Below, in pieces: positions 34,310-42,929 of a DNA stretch of 64,000 nt. Origin of the DNA: an uncultured Gemmatimonadales bacterium (GTDB lineage: Bacteria > Gemmatimonadota > Gemmatimonadetes > Gemmatimonadales > GWC2-71-9); NCBI GenBank assembly GCA_947259405.1, contig CAMYLY010000004.1, forward strand, positions 535,198 to 599,197, given 5' to 3'. A program made the translations under genes and the position numbers. The notes under the pieces were generated by a model. It was given only the letters and a program-made list of their open reading frames with translations, was not told the origin of the DNA and did no database searches. The stretch's first letter is position 1. Each line of letters opens with the position of its first letter.

Positions 34310-35583
34310 AATTCCCTCCCAACCAGCGACTCGATCTGCGCCTTGGCGACGAAATAATCGAATAACGCTTGAATGCGGTCGACCTCGGCCTGTTCGCGAT
34401 TCCCTTGAATCGTCAGCACTTCGACGATGGTCGTCGCGCCGAGTCGGTACCGCTGCTGCTCGATACGCAGTTGCTCGTCGGCGGCCGCAATGCTAGCGAC
34501 GGCGATACGAAACCGTGCCTCGGCGGCAGCCAGGGACGCGAAGTATTGGGTCAAGTTGGCGTTCACCAGCCGGCGGACGTCCTCCGCCTGCGCGCGGGCC
34601 ACGTCGAGGGAAACGGAATTCCTCACGCGGTTGGCCTCGCGATTGAAGCCGTTGAAGATGGGCCAGCTCGCGCTGAACCGCAGCGACCACGAGTTGTCCA
34701 GTGCGGAGAGCTGACGGCCGGATAGCGAGTTCGAGTACGACGCGTTAATCGTGGGGAAATACTGGGCCTTCGCGACGGAGAGGTTTGCCTCTGCGGAGCG
34801 CGTTTGCAGAGTTGCCTGACGGATGGCGGGCGATTCCGCGACAATGACTTCGCGGAGCCCGGCCGTGTCCAACTGTACGAGCCGCAGAAACTGCGGATCG
34901 GTAGCGGCACTCACGCTTCCCTCGACGCCGATGAGACGTGCGAGGCTCGCTTCCGATGTGGCCAACGACGTCTGGGCAGTCAGCAGCTGAAGTTGGGCGT
35001 TTCCGTATTCGACCACTGATGCCAAGGTATCGGAGCGAATTGCCGTTCCGTTGGCCAGCTTGTCTCGTGTGATCTTCAGTTGCTCGTCGGCACGCTGTAG
35101 CCGAATCTCCGACACGCGGACTAACTCGGCAGACGCTAACGCCCCAAAATAGGCCTGCTTGGTTTGAAGGATTGTCTGGAACTCCTGATTGATGAGTCCC
35201 GCGTCTGCGCTGGCGATATTGGCGTTGGCGGCCCGTCCCTCAGCGAAGCGGGCAAAGCCGTCGAAGAGCGTGAGGGACATCGAGAGTCCGGCCGAGTAGG
35301 ACGTACTCGATCCACTGACTCGTTCCAGCGTCGTGGGGTCCAACTGCGACGACGACTGGTTATTCAAGCTCGATGACAGGCTGAGCGACGGAATCCAGCT
35401 ACCGATCACGCTGCGCTTGTTCCAGCTTGCGTTGGTGAGCGCGCCACGAGCTTGCACCATCGTCGGGCTCGTCTGGAGAGCCATGGCGACCGCTTCGTCT
35501 AGTGTGATGACACGCTGTTGCGCCGCGAGCGGGCCGGCAACAAAGGCTGCCACCAGCAGGGCAAAGAGTGGTTTACCAGTCAC
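34306..35583 (-). CDS. TolC-like outer membrane efflux protein
   Basis: The product is about 425 residues with a signal peptide ([17 protein letters not shown]) and two outer membrane efflux repeats (PF02321): [15 protein letters not shown] begins the first, and long coiled-coil helices follow. It would form the outer-membrane channel for the MacAB-like pump encoded downstream. GTG 35583, preceded by a G-run, gives a normal signal peptide but overlaps the upstream gene by 11 bases; ATG 35598 is the alternative. Confidence 0.9.
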   Translation of the reverse strand: MTGKPLFALLVAAFVAGPLAAQQRVITLDEAVAMALQTSPTMVQARGALTNASWNKRSVIGSWIPSLSLSSSLNNQSSSQLDPTTLERVSGSSTSYSAGLSMSLTLFDGFARFAEGRAANANIASADAGLINQEFQTILQTKQAYFGALASAELVRVSEIRLQRADEQLKITRDKLANGTAIRSDTLASVVEYGNAQLQLLTAQTSLATSEASLARLIGVEGSVSAATDPQFLRLVQLDTAGLREVIVAESPAIRQATLQTRSAEANLSVAKAQYFPTINASYSNSLSGRQLSALDNSWSLRFSASWPIFNGFNREANRVRNSVSLDVARAQAEDVRRLVNANLTQYFASLAAAEARFRIAVASIAAADEQLRIEQQRYRLGATTIVEVLTIQGNREQAEVDRIQALFDYFVAKAQIESLVGREL

Positions 35584-36007
35584 GTCGACGCCCCCCATCC
35601 CGATTGCGCTCTCGGTTGGCCTGGTCCCGCGCTACACGGGCCGAGTCACTGCGAGCGATCATCCCGTGGTACGTTGCACTTTGCTCTTCTTCGAGCTGAC
35701 GCAGGATGTCCTCCCGAATTACCACGCGGAGGGAATCCCAGCGCGGTTGGGTTTCGCGCCAGATCTGCGCGAGTCCCTCCTGACGCCGCTCGAGAATCAC
35801 CTTGACCGATTCCTGCTGCGCGGGGGAGAGCTGCAAGGCCTCGGCGAGACGTTCGGAGTAGCTCGGTCGTCGCCCGCGTTCCTCGCGGCCCTCGCGTGGC
35901 GCGTCACTGTCGCCCCAAGCGTTGGAAATCACGCTGCCTACGGCACCACCCGCGACGAACGTCGCCAGCACCAGCGAGGCAGCCCACATCTTCGATCGAT
36001 TCAACAT
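35573..36007 (-). CDS. Spy/CpxP-like periplasmic protein
   Basis: The 144-residue protein has an N-terminal signal anchor (AASLVLATFVAGGAVGSVI), a short acidic/basic linker and a helical core with LQLSPAQQESVKVILERRQ, as in LTXXQ-motif Spy/CpxP/zinc-resistance-associated proteins. These act as periplasmic chaperones or metal sensors. It lies between the sigma/anti-sigma pair and the efflux genes, consistent with an envelope-stress unit. Confidence 0.8.
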   Translation of the reverse strand: MLNRSKMWAASLVLATFVAGGAVGSVISNAWGDSDAPREGREERGRRPSYSERLAEALQLSPAQQESVKVILERRQEGLAQIWRETQPRWDSLRVVIREDILRQLEEEQSATYHGMIARSDSARVARDQANRERNRDGGRRRDW

Positions 36008-36032
36008 TTCATTCCATTCCTAACCTGCGTGT

Positions 36033-36401
36033 TCAAAACCCGGAAGCCGATGCCAGCACGACATCGACATCTGGGGCGGTCTGGTCAGCCAGCCATAATG
36101 GTACCGGCATCTCGTCCGCCAATTCGACAATCGGATTGGCAAGTGAGCCCGGCAACGGCGTCCCTTGACGGAGGCCCGTCCATAGAAGGGCGGCGGCCGC
36201 GAGACCCGCCGCGGCCACGAGGCCCGGCCGTGCCCACGAGCCAAGCACGGACCACCATTGCCCGTTCGGCTCTCCGAACACGGGCTCGGCGGCGGCTCTG
36301 ACCCGACGCACAAAGGCACCCTCGCCCCGCATCGCAAGTGATTCTCGGAGCGCTTCCCCGACTTCGGGATCCGGATTGTGATCAAACGGCGAGGTCGTCA
36401 T
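36033..36401 (-). CDS. Single-pass membrane protein, probable anti-sigma factor
   Basis: The 122-residue protein has a polar N-terminal cytoplasmic part and one membrane helix at about residues 60-76 (GLVAAAGLAAAALLW), then a short periplasmic tail. It lacks a clear ZAS cysteine motif. Its ATG overlaps the TGA of the ECF sigma factor gene (ATGA, 36398-36401), the standard arrangement for a cognate anti-sigma factor. The role is inferred from this arrangement. Confidence 0.65.
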   Translation of the reverse strand: MTTSPFDHNPDPEVGEALRESLAMRGEGAFVRRVRAAAEPVFGEPNGQWWSVLGSWARPGLVAAAGLAAAALLWTGLRQGTPLPGSLANPIVELADEMPVPLWLADQTAPDVDVVLASASGF

Positions 36402-36970
36402 CGGACTTCCTCCCTCCAGTCTTTCCAGGCTTCCAGTGCTTTTCGCAAGGCACGTCGACCGTGAAACACGTCGGAACGCACCGTTCCCTCCTGTACATCA
36501 AGGACTTCTGCAATCTCACGATGCGAGTACCCCTCGACATCGAACAACACGACGGCCATCCGCTGGCGCTCCGGCAGTTCGGCCAAGGCCTCCCGCAGCT
36601 GCTGGCCGAACGCTTCTCGGTCCGTCTGAACGTCTGGTCCAGCGTGCTTCGACCGGAAGTCGGGTGTGACTTCCTCGGTCGCCCGCACCTTCCGGCGGCG
36701 CCGCCGGTCACTCGCCGCGTTGGCCACGATCCGCAGCAGCCATGGGCCAAATGGGCGCGCCGGATCGTAGCGACCCAGATGGCGGAGCGCAGCCAGGAAC
36801 CCGTCCTGGGCGGCGTCGTCCGCATCGTCCTCGTTGCCCAGTATCGATCGCGCCAGCCTGCGGGCCTGCGCGGCGTAACGCTCGACCAACGTCCCAAAAG
36901 CCTCCCGGTCCCCAGCAAGCGCGAGCGCCGCCAGTTCCGCGTCCTGCATATCAGAATTACGCATAGACAT
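36398..36970 (-). CDS. ECF-family RNA polymerase sigma factor
   Basis: The 190-residue protein has region 2 (YAAQARRLARSILGNEDDAD, then DAAQDGFLAALRHLGRYDP) and region 4 (LPERQRMAVVLFDVEGYSH, then IAEVLDVQEGTVRSDVFHGR) of group 4 sigma-70 factors, joined by a short linker. It directs transcription of a stress regulon; self-regulation with the overlapping membrane partner, the Spy-like protein and the efflux genes is likely but the target promoter was not identified. The start is ATG 36970; later ATGs at 36964 and 36949 are possible. Confidence 0.95.
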   Translation of the reverse strand: MSMRNSDMQDAELAALALAGDREAFGTLVERYAAQARRLARSILGNEDDADDAAQDGFLAALRHLGRYDPARPFGPWLLRIVANAASDRRRRRKVRATEEVTPDFRSKHAGPDVQTDREAFGQQLREALAELPERQRMAVVLFDVEGYSHREIAEVLDVQEGTVRSDVFHGRRALRKALEAWKDWREEVR

Positions 36971-36985
36971 ACGGGGCTGTTGACT

Positions 36986-38392
36986 CTAGTGTCTGCCGAT
37001 TCGGCGGAGCCTGACAAAATGCCACCCCGCCGCTCCGGCCAACCAGAAGGAGATTGCCGCCAGCACGTAGGCTGTGATGCGGGGAAGGGCGAGGAGCAGG
37101 ACGCCCCAGCCGATCAGGACAAATACGACAGCTCCTAAGATAGAGCGTCGGGCACCGCCCGCGACTTGGCGGACGGTGGCAACAGTCCGCCGCCCTGCCT
37201 CGCCGACCGACCAGGTCGGGCTCTGTGAGCGCCTTGGGCGAGCCACGGGGGTGACTACCGGTGGTAATGTCCGCGTCACGCCGCGAAGTCGATGACGCAG
37301 TATGATCTCTACCCCGTTCGTCAAATCGCGGCGGAACGTCTGAGCCGCATCGGACGTGACGGCAATGTTGTCGATCAGCAGGTCGAGCTCGTAGTTCCCC
37401 ATCAGGCTGGAGGGATTGAGATTGCTCGATCCCACCTTGTACCAACGATCATCGATGATCGCGGTCTTCGCGTGGAGCATCGGACCGTGCCATTCCCAGA
37501 TGCGGACGCCCGCTTCCAGCAATTCACGGTATCCCACACGCGTCAAAGTCCTTACAGCGGGGAGGTCGCTCTTGCCAGGAAGCAGGAGTCGCACGTCCAC
37601 CCCGTCTCGCGCGGCGGCGATCACCGTCCGAAACAGTGGGGTCGCCGACACGAGATACGCATCGGTGATCCAAATCCGGTTGCGTGCTCCAGCCGCGAGG
37701 ATCTCCACCGCACGGTAAAGCCGCATGCGCCATGGGATGCCCTCGACCACTCGGATCGATGCGTCTCCCGCCTGTTCGATGTTCGTGGGGATGACGTACG
37801 GGAGGGGCGTTCCGCCGGCGATTTCCCACGCATGCTGGAACGTCAGGGCCATGGCCGGGACTGCCGGTCCCCGGATTTCCGCTGACGTGTCTCGCCACGG
37901 CGGAATGCCCTTGTCCGGGTCTCCCGCCCATTCACGGCCGTAGCAGATGCCGCCGACAACAGCTCGCGCTCCGTCGATACCGACGTACTTCCTGTGGTTT
38001 CGGCGTATCCAGCGGTGTGGTGCAATTGGCGACAGGCGGTTGAACGCTCGGACCGCTACCCCGGCATCCCGCAACGAATGCCAGAATCGCCTGGATGTGC
38101 CGAGCGAACCCACATGATCGTAGATGACTGCGACGGCGACGCCGCGGGATGCCGCGTCCGTCAAGGCCATCGCGATCCTACAGCCGGTCTCGTCATCGCG
38201 GATGATGTAGTTCTCGAGCTGGACCCAAGAGGATGCCGCCCGGATCCCGTCGATGGTGGTTTGAAAGGTGGCAGGGCCATCGTGGAGGTGCACGGCCGCG
38301 TTGCCGGGAACGCCCCGTGTGCGGCACACGCGGTCTAACGCGTGATCGAGATCCCCCGTCCCAGATGCCGTCCGGCGGGGACGGTCGGTCAC
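36986..38392 (-). CDS. Phospholipase D/cardiolipin synthase-like protein
   Basis: The 468-residue protein has two HKD motifs: H133-x-K135-x4-D140 (NHRKYVGID) and a second at about 307-314 (HAKTAIIDD) followed by GSSNLNPSSL. This marks the PLD superfamily, cardiolipin synthase type. Unusually, the membrane helices are two at the C-terminus (VVFVLIGWGVLLLAL onward), not at the N-terminus. It probably transfers phosphatidyl groups to make cardiolipin. GTG 38392 overlaps the HD-protein stop (GTGA). Confidence 0.88.
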   Translation of the reverse strand: MTDRPRRTASGTGDLDHALDRVCRTRGVPGNAAVHLHDGPATFQTTIDGIRAASSWVQLENYIIRDDETGCRIAMALTDAASRGVAVAVIYDHVGSLGTSRRFWHSLRDAGVAVRAFNRLSPIAPHRWIRRNHRKYVGIDGARAVVGGICYGREWAGDPDKGIPPWRDTSAEIRGPAVPAMALTFQHAWEIAGGTPLPYVIPTNIEQAGDASIRVVEGIPWRMRLYRAVEILAAGARNRIWITDAYLVSATPLFRTVIAAARDGVDVRLLLPGKSDLPAVRTLTRVGYRELLEAGVRIWEWHGPMLHAKTAIIDDRWYKVGSSNLNPSSLMGNYELDLLIDNIAVTSDAAQTFRRDLTNGVEIILRHRLRGVTRTLPPVVTPVARPRRSQSPTWSVGEAGRRTVATVRQVAGGARRSILGAVVFVLIGWGVLLLALPRITAYVLAAISFWLAGAAGWHFVRLRRIGRH

Positions 38393-38964
38393 CCGGCCCC
38401 GAGCCCGAGCGATTCCTCCTGCGGAGCAAGCGCTCCAATTAGGAATTGAATGTGTTCGTCCAGCGGAATACCCATCTCCTGCGCTCCTTGGATCACCTCG
38501 TCGCGATTCACACCCCGGGCGAACGCTTTGTCTTTCAGTTTCTTCTTGACGCTCTTGACCTTGAGGTCGGAGAAACTCCGTGACGGTCGGACGAGCACGC
38601 AGGCAACAAGAAACCCACAGAGTTCGTCGACGCCGAAGAGCGTTTTGGCAAGCTGACTCGTACGTGGCACGCCGCAGTAGGTAGCATGCCCGAGGATGGC
38701 CTCACACATGTGCTCTGGAAACCCACGCTCGCGCAGGAGGCCGACGCCGAAGGATGGGTGCTCCTCAGTGGGTGAATGTGCATCGTTCGGGTACTTTTCA
38801 TAGTCGAAATCATGCAGTAACCCGACGAGCCCCCATTCCTCCTCATCTTCCCCAAACTTCTTGGCGTAGGCGCGCATGGCGGCCTCCACCGCGTACATGT
38901 GTTTTCGCAGCGGGTCGGATTCGGTGTACTCGTGCATCAACGTCAGCGCTTCGTCTCGGTTCAT
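38389..38964 (-). CDS. HD-domain protein, putative phosphohydrolase
   Basis: The 191-residue protein has an HD-type pattern: a histidine in RKHMYAVEAAMRAYA, then LVGLLHDFDYEKYP as the HD dyad, and later histidines in ILGHATYCG. Such proteins are metal-dependent phosphohydrolases, often annotated as HDIG or hydrolase. No substrate can be assigned. ATG 38964 starts 4 bases after the asparagine synthetase stop; longer frames lack support. Confidence 0.85.
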   Translation of the reverse strand: MNRDEALTLMHEYTESDPLRKHMYAVEAAMRAYAKKFGEDEEEWGLVGLLHDFDYEKYPNDAHSPTEEHPSFGVGLLRERGFPEHMCEAILGHATYCGVPRTSQLAKTLFGVDELCGFLVACVLVRPSRSFSDLKVKSVKKKLKDKAFARGVNRDEVIQGAQEMGIPLDEHIQFLIGALAPQEESLGLGAG

Positions 38965-38968
38965 CGAG

Positions 38969-40804
38969 TCAGACTCCCATCCAGTGTTCGGTCCACATCC
39001 CGAGTACCAGCAGCGTCCATAAAGCGCGGCCATGATCGGCACGCCTGGAGCGGTGTTCGGACACAAGTTCGCCCACCCGCCCAGGTGGCAACAGGTCCCA
39101 ATCTTCGAAGCGCTCTTCCCGGAGATGTTGATCGTACTCCCGACGCAGCTCGTGGCGCATGAGTTGGTTGATGGGAACAGAGAGACCACGTTTGCGACGA
39201 TGGACGACATGCCGGGGTAAATAGCGCACGGCAGTCCGTTTGAGCAGTACCTTCGTGCGGAGCCCGCGAACCTTAAGGTTGTCTGGCAGGGTAAACGCGA
39301 ACCGGGTGACCTCTGGGTCGAGGAATGGCGCGCGTGCTTCGAGCGATGCCAGCATGGTTGCGCGATCGACTTTCGGTAGCAGTCCCTCGCGAAGGTAAGT
39401 TGAGTAGTCGAACGCCATGAACCGTGTCAGCGGCTCCAGTCCGGCGGTCTCATCCCAAAGGTGCTGTCCACGTTCGGACACGGACGTTCTGAGTTGCCTG
39501 CCGAACCACGCAACATGACGCGCAAACGCGGGCGACGTAGCCTCCGCAACAAGACGCTTGGCGAGCCACCGTTTGGCGACCTTGGCGTCAGTATTGGGCA
39601 GCGCGTCGAGCCCGCGCGTCAAAAGCCATTGCAGTGCGTGCGGCAGGGCGCCAAGCCACTGGCTTGCGACGTGACCGGGATAGGTTGGGTAACCCCCGAA
39701 GAGTTCGTCGGCGCCTTCACCGCTCAGAATCACACCGACGGTCTTGCGAGCCTCGCGGGCGAGAATGGCGGTCGGAAGGACGGCCGGATCAATGATTGGC
39801 TCGGCGCACCTGGTCACCACGCCATGTAGCTGAGCCGCAAGGTCACTATTCGTCGCGACAACCTGGACGGGCGGTGTCCCCAGGTGTTCGGCGACCGCGG
39901 CTGCTGCCCGCCGCTCGTCGTACGAAGGCTCCGCGAATCCGACCGAGAACGTTGGCAGGTTGGACGGTGAGACGTGCGCACTCGCCAATGCGGTGAGCAA
40001 GGCAGAATCGACTCCACCGCTCGAAAACACACCGACAGGTACGTCGGCTGTGAGTTGCTTCGCGACGGCCGTGTTGAGGAGGCGGTCGAGTTCCTGTTCT
40101 GGCCTTCGTGGAGGTGGTGGCACTTCGGGTGGCCACGGGTGCCAGTACCGGTGGACTGCCGGCGCGCCGTGAGGCCCGAACACCACTATGGTTCCGGGTT
40201 CGACGGACGACACTCCTTCGATGAGCGTCTCGCCTTTCAGTGCGTAGCCGAATGTCAGAACATCGTTCACTGCGCTCGCGTTCAGTCTTTTCGTAAGGCC
40301 CGGAATGGCGAGAAGTGCCTGAATCTCCGAGCCGAATGCGCAGCGACCTTCCTGGAGGGTAAAGAAGAGTGGCTTCTCGCCTGCCCGGTCCCTCGTCAGG
40401 AGTAGTGATCGTGAACGTGGATCCCAGACCGCACACGCGAACATGCCGTCCACATCGGTAAATGCCTGCGGCCCCAGCTCCAGGAACAGGGGGAGAAGCG
40501 GTTCGACGTCAGACCGAGTCTTGAAGGGGTAGTCGGCAAACCGCGCCCTGAGCGCCGCGGCGTTATAGATCTCCCCGTTGCAGACGACGGCCACACCGGA
40601 TGCCTCGTGACAGAACGGTTGGTTCCTACTGGAATGCGGGTCGTTGATCCTGAGTAGCGTGTTGCCGATCGTCGCGTACGGATCCTGATGTCGGCCACAT
40701 CCATCCGGGCCTCGATGCGCCAAGCTCGCTGCCATGGAGTCGAGTATCGGGCGTGCCAGGTTGAGCGGTCGATCGAACTGCACGATCCCGTAGATCCCAC
40801 ACAT
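38969..40804 (-). CDS. asnB: Asparagine synthase (glutamine-hydrolysing)
   Basis: The 611-residue enzyme begins MCGIYG, with Cys2 as the nucleophile of the class II glutaminase domain, and has NGEIYN and the RGPDG segment. The synthetase domain has the PP-loop FSSGGVDSALL and GEGADELFGGYPTY. Members make asparagine from aspartate, or amidate sugars or peptides in surface-polymer pathways. Here it follows an ArnT-like transferase by 4 bases, so a role in envelope polysaccharide modification is possible. The start is fixed by the catalytic cysteine. Confidence 0.92.
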   Translation of the reverse strand: MCGIYGIVQFDRPLNLARPILDSMAASLAHRGPDGCGRHQDPYATIGNTLLRINDPHSSRNQPFCHEASGVAVVCNGEIYNAAALRARFADYPFKTRSDVEPLLPLFLELGPQAFTDVDGMFACAVWDPRSRSLLLTRDRAGEKPLFFTLQEGRCAFGSEIQALLAIPGLTKRLNASAVNDVLTFGYALKGETLIEGVSSVEPGTIVVFGPHGAPAVHRYWHPWPPEVPPPPRRPEQELDRLLNTAVAKQLTADVPVGVFSSGGVDSALLTALASAHVSPSNLPTFSVGFAEPSYDERRAAAAVAEHLGTPPVQVVATNSDLAAQLHGVVTRCAEPIIDPAVLPTAILAREARKTVGVILSGEGADELFGGYPTYPGHVASQWLGALPHALQWLLTRGLDALPNTDAKVAKRWLAKRLVAEATSPAFARHVAWFGRQLRTSVSERGQHLWDETAGLEPLTRFMAFDYSTYLREGLLPKVDRATMLASLEARAPFLDPEVTRFAFTLPDNLKVRGLRTKVLLKRTAVRYLPRHVVHRRKRGLSVPINQLMRHELRREYDQHLREERFEDWDLLPPGRVGELVSEHRSRRADHGRALWTLLVLGMWTEHWMGV

Positions 40805-40808
40805 CGAC

Positions 40809-42485
40809 TCAACGGGCTCCGGCCAGTTGGGGCAGCCCGCACGGACCGTACGCGTCGTATTTCCGTGACGTGGCGATCAGGGGCAGTGTGGCGCTGAGCG
40901 TTGCTCGGGCCGCCTCGTTGTCGACGGATGTTACGAACACCCGCGGTCGCCGGCACTCAACCAAGGCCTCGCGCCACCACGCAGCCGGCCGCACGGTTGG
41001 CGCGTCCTTCACCGTGTCGAAGTTGCGCAGCAGGTAGTTGCTGGTCCACTCGTCACCGTCATCAGTAGCGACGACGATTGGCTGGCGGAGATAGAACGGG
41101 AGTGACAGAGGCAGGGTTTCGATGCTGACGACCTGGACGGTCGAGCCGGCGGCTTGTTCGATGGCGTGCGCGAGGGCACGAGCGGAGCGATCAGCGCCGA
41201 TGGCCTTCATCAGCTCACCGCCCACCACGGGAATCGCCGCGATGGGAAGGGCGAGACCGAGCAGCACCACGCTACGCTGTTGGCGACCTAACCACAGCAT
41301 CACGGCGGCTGCCACACACACAATGCCGAGCGCGAGAGCCGTGGCTGGGATGACCGGCTCAACGGTTTCGGTCGCCACAACCCAACGGGCAATGTGCCCC
41401 GCGCTGCCGATGAGAAACACACCAAGCATCGCGAGCCCTGCTGCGGCAATTCGCGCCCCGTTGAAGGTAGTCTGGCTACGCCATGACAACGCGCCGAGAA
41501 ACGCAACCGCCGGGACCAACGGCAGCATGTACTGCGGTCGCTTGGACATGGACAACGTGAAGAACACGAATGGCACGAATATCCAAAACAGAAACAGACC
41601 GACGTAGCGGCGCTCTGCCCCTTTCAGAAGCTTGGCGAGCTGTCGTCCGTTGCCAGCGAGAACGAGGCTCCAGGGTAGTACGGCCGCTGGCATAATGGCG
41701 ATGAAGTACCACCACGGCTCGGCACGCCCCAACTCAGCCGATGTAAGCCGGGCGGCAGTTTCGGTAACGACTACGTACCTGAGGAAGTTGGGAATCTCTC
41801 TCGAAATGGCGAAGACCCACGGCAAGACCAACGCAACAAACAGGACGAGCGACGTCGCATCGACCATTGCCTTGACCCGGCGCCGCCAGACGGCGTATGG
41901 GATGCACACCAGGAGAGGGAGGGCGAGGGCGATGGGCCCTTTCGTCAGCACGCCCAGTGCGATAGCGGCCCATCCCCCAGCTCGCCACCATGACGCAGTG
42001 GCCTCGGCGTCGCCAGGCGTTTCGATCGCCTCGAAGAGCGACAGTATGGCCACCACCATGAAGAACGTGAGGGCACTGTCGAAGATGACCGTGCGGGAAT
42101 ACGCCAGGGTGAATGGCGTCGCAGCGGTTGCCACCACAGCCGTGACTGCGGTTGCGGCGTCAAAGTGCCGCCGCCCAAACCACCACACGATGACGAGCAT
42201 GCCAATCGTGAACAAGAGGGATGGCAAACGGGCGGCGAGTTCCGTAGGGCCGAAGACTTCCATCGATACGGCTACGGCGGCGAAGTAGACGATTGGCTTG
42301 TCCAGATAGGGGAGCCCATTGAGGCGCGGCAATACGTAATCGTTTGTGATGGCCATTTCGCGTGCCACCTCGGCGTTCCGTCCTTCATCGGGCTCGAGCA
42401 GCGGATATCCTGCGAACCCGAACAGGAACCCGAACAGTAGCACGGCCCCCACGATTCCGAGAGCCACCGAATCACGCCGATGCAC
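40809..42485 (-). CDS. ArnT/GT39-like polyprenyl-phosphate glycosyltransferase
   Basis: The 558-residue polytopic membrane protein has the GT39/ArnT loop YPLLEPDEGRNAEVAREM with the catalytic acidic pair after helix 1, about twelve helices, and SMSKRPQYMLPLVPAVA in the later loop. It would transfer a sugar from an undecaprenyl-phosphate donor to lipid A or another envelope acceptor in the periplasm. GTG 42485 shares its G with the TAG of the previous gene (TAGTG). Unlike the related gene at 16325 it is intact. Confidence 0.9.
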   Translation of the reverse strand: MHRRDSVALGIVGAVLLFGFLFGFAGYPLLEPDEGRNAEVAREMAITNDYVLPRLNGLPYLDKPIVYFAAVAVSMEVFGPTELAARLPSLLFTIGMLVIVWWFGRRHFDAATAVTAVVATAATPFTLAYSRTVIFDSALTFFMVVAILSLFEAIETPGDAEATASWWRAGGWAAIALGVLTKGPIALALPLLVCIPYAVWRRRVKAMVDATSLVLFVALVLPWVFAISREIPNFLRYVVVTETAARLTSAELGRAEPWWYFIAIMPAAVLPWSLVLAGNGRQLAKLLKGAERRYVGLFLFWIFVPFVFFTLSMSKRPQYMLPLVPAVAFLGALSWRSQTTFNGARIAAAGLAMLGVFLIGSAGHIARWVVATETVEPVIPATALALGIVCVAAAVMLWLGRQQRSVVLLGLALPIAAIPVVGGELMKAIGADRSARALAHAIEQAAGSTVQVVSIETLPLSLPFYLRQPIVVATDDGDEWTSNYLLRNFDTVKDAPTVRPAAWWREALVECRRPRVFVTSVDNEAARATLSATLPLIATSRKYDAYGPCGLPQLAGAR

Positions 42486-42913
42486 TAAGAGAGTGGTGGA
42501 GGAGCCTGCGCAGGAGGATTGGGCGGACCTTGGCTGACGGTGAGTGGGACCACCGTCTTGAGATCATCGTCGACCGTAATCTCGAATCGGAATCGACCAG
42601 GTCGTTCGAACGGGACATCGAATACCAGGACCGCGCCGGTCTCGATCTCGAGCACACCGGCCGGCGGCTCTGAGAACGTGACGGTACCATCGCCGTTCAT
42701 GATATCGCGATCATCGTCGTCCAATAGCTGGATCTTGACCGCGTGATCCCCTATCTCGGTGCGCCGACCCTTCAACCGCAGCACGAGATGGAGCCGTGGG
42801 TGAATTGCCGGAAAGGTGCCGACCCAGATATGCTGGAAGATTCCGAGTACCGACAGTTTCCCAAGGCGGTCGATGATGGCGTAGTCACAGCACACGGCGA
42901 AGTCGATCTGCAT
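42485..42913 (-). CDS. Conserved hypothetical protein (DUF6941-like)
   Basis: The 142-residue protein starts MQIDFAVCCDYAIIDRLGKL and has a beta-rich core with GIFQHIWVGTFPAIH and FDVPFERPGRFRFEI, then a proline-rich end. It resembles a small family known only as DUF6941; this identification is tentative. No signal peptide is present. ATG 42913 is used because it follows the YyaL stop by 16 bases, while longer frames run into that gene. Confidence 0.65.
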   Translation of the reverse strand: MQIDFAVCCDYAIIDRLGKLSVLGIFQHIWVGTFPAIHPRLHLVLRLKGRRTEIGDHAVKIQLLDDDDRDIMNGDGTVTFSEPPAGVLEIETGAVLVFDVPFERPGRFRFEITVDDDLKTVVPLTVSQGPPNPPAQAPPPLS

Positions 42914-42929
42914 ACGGGCTTGGCTCGAT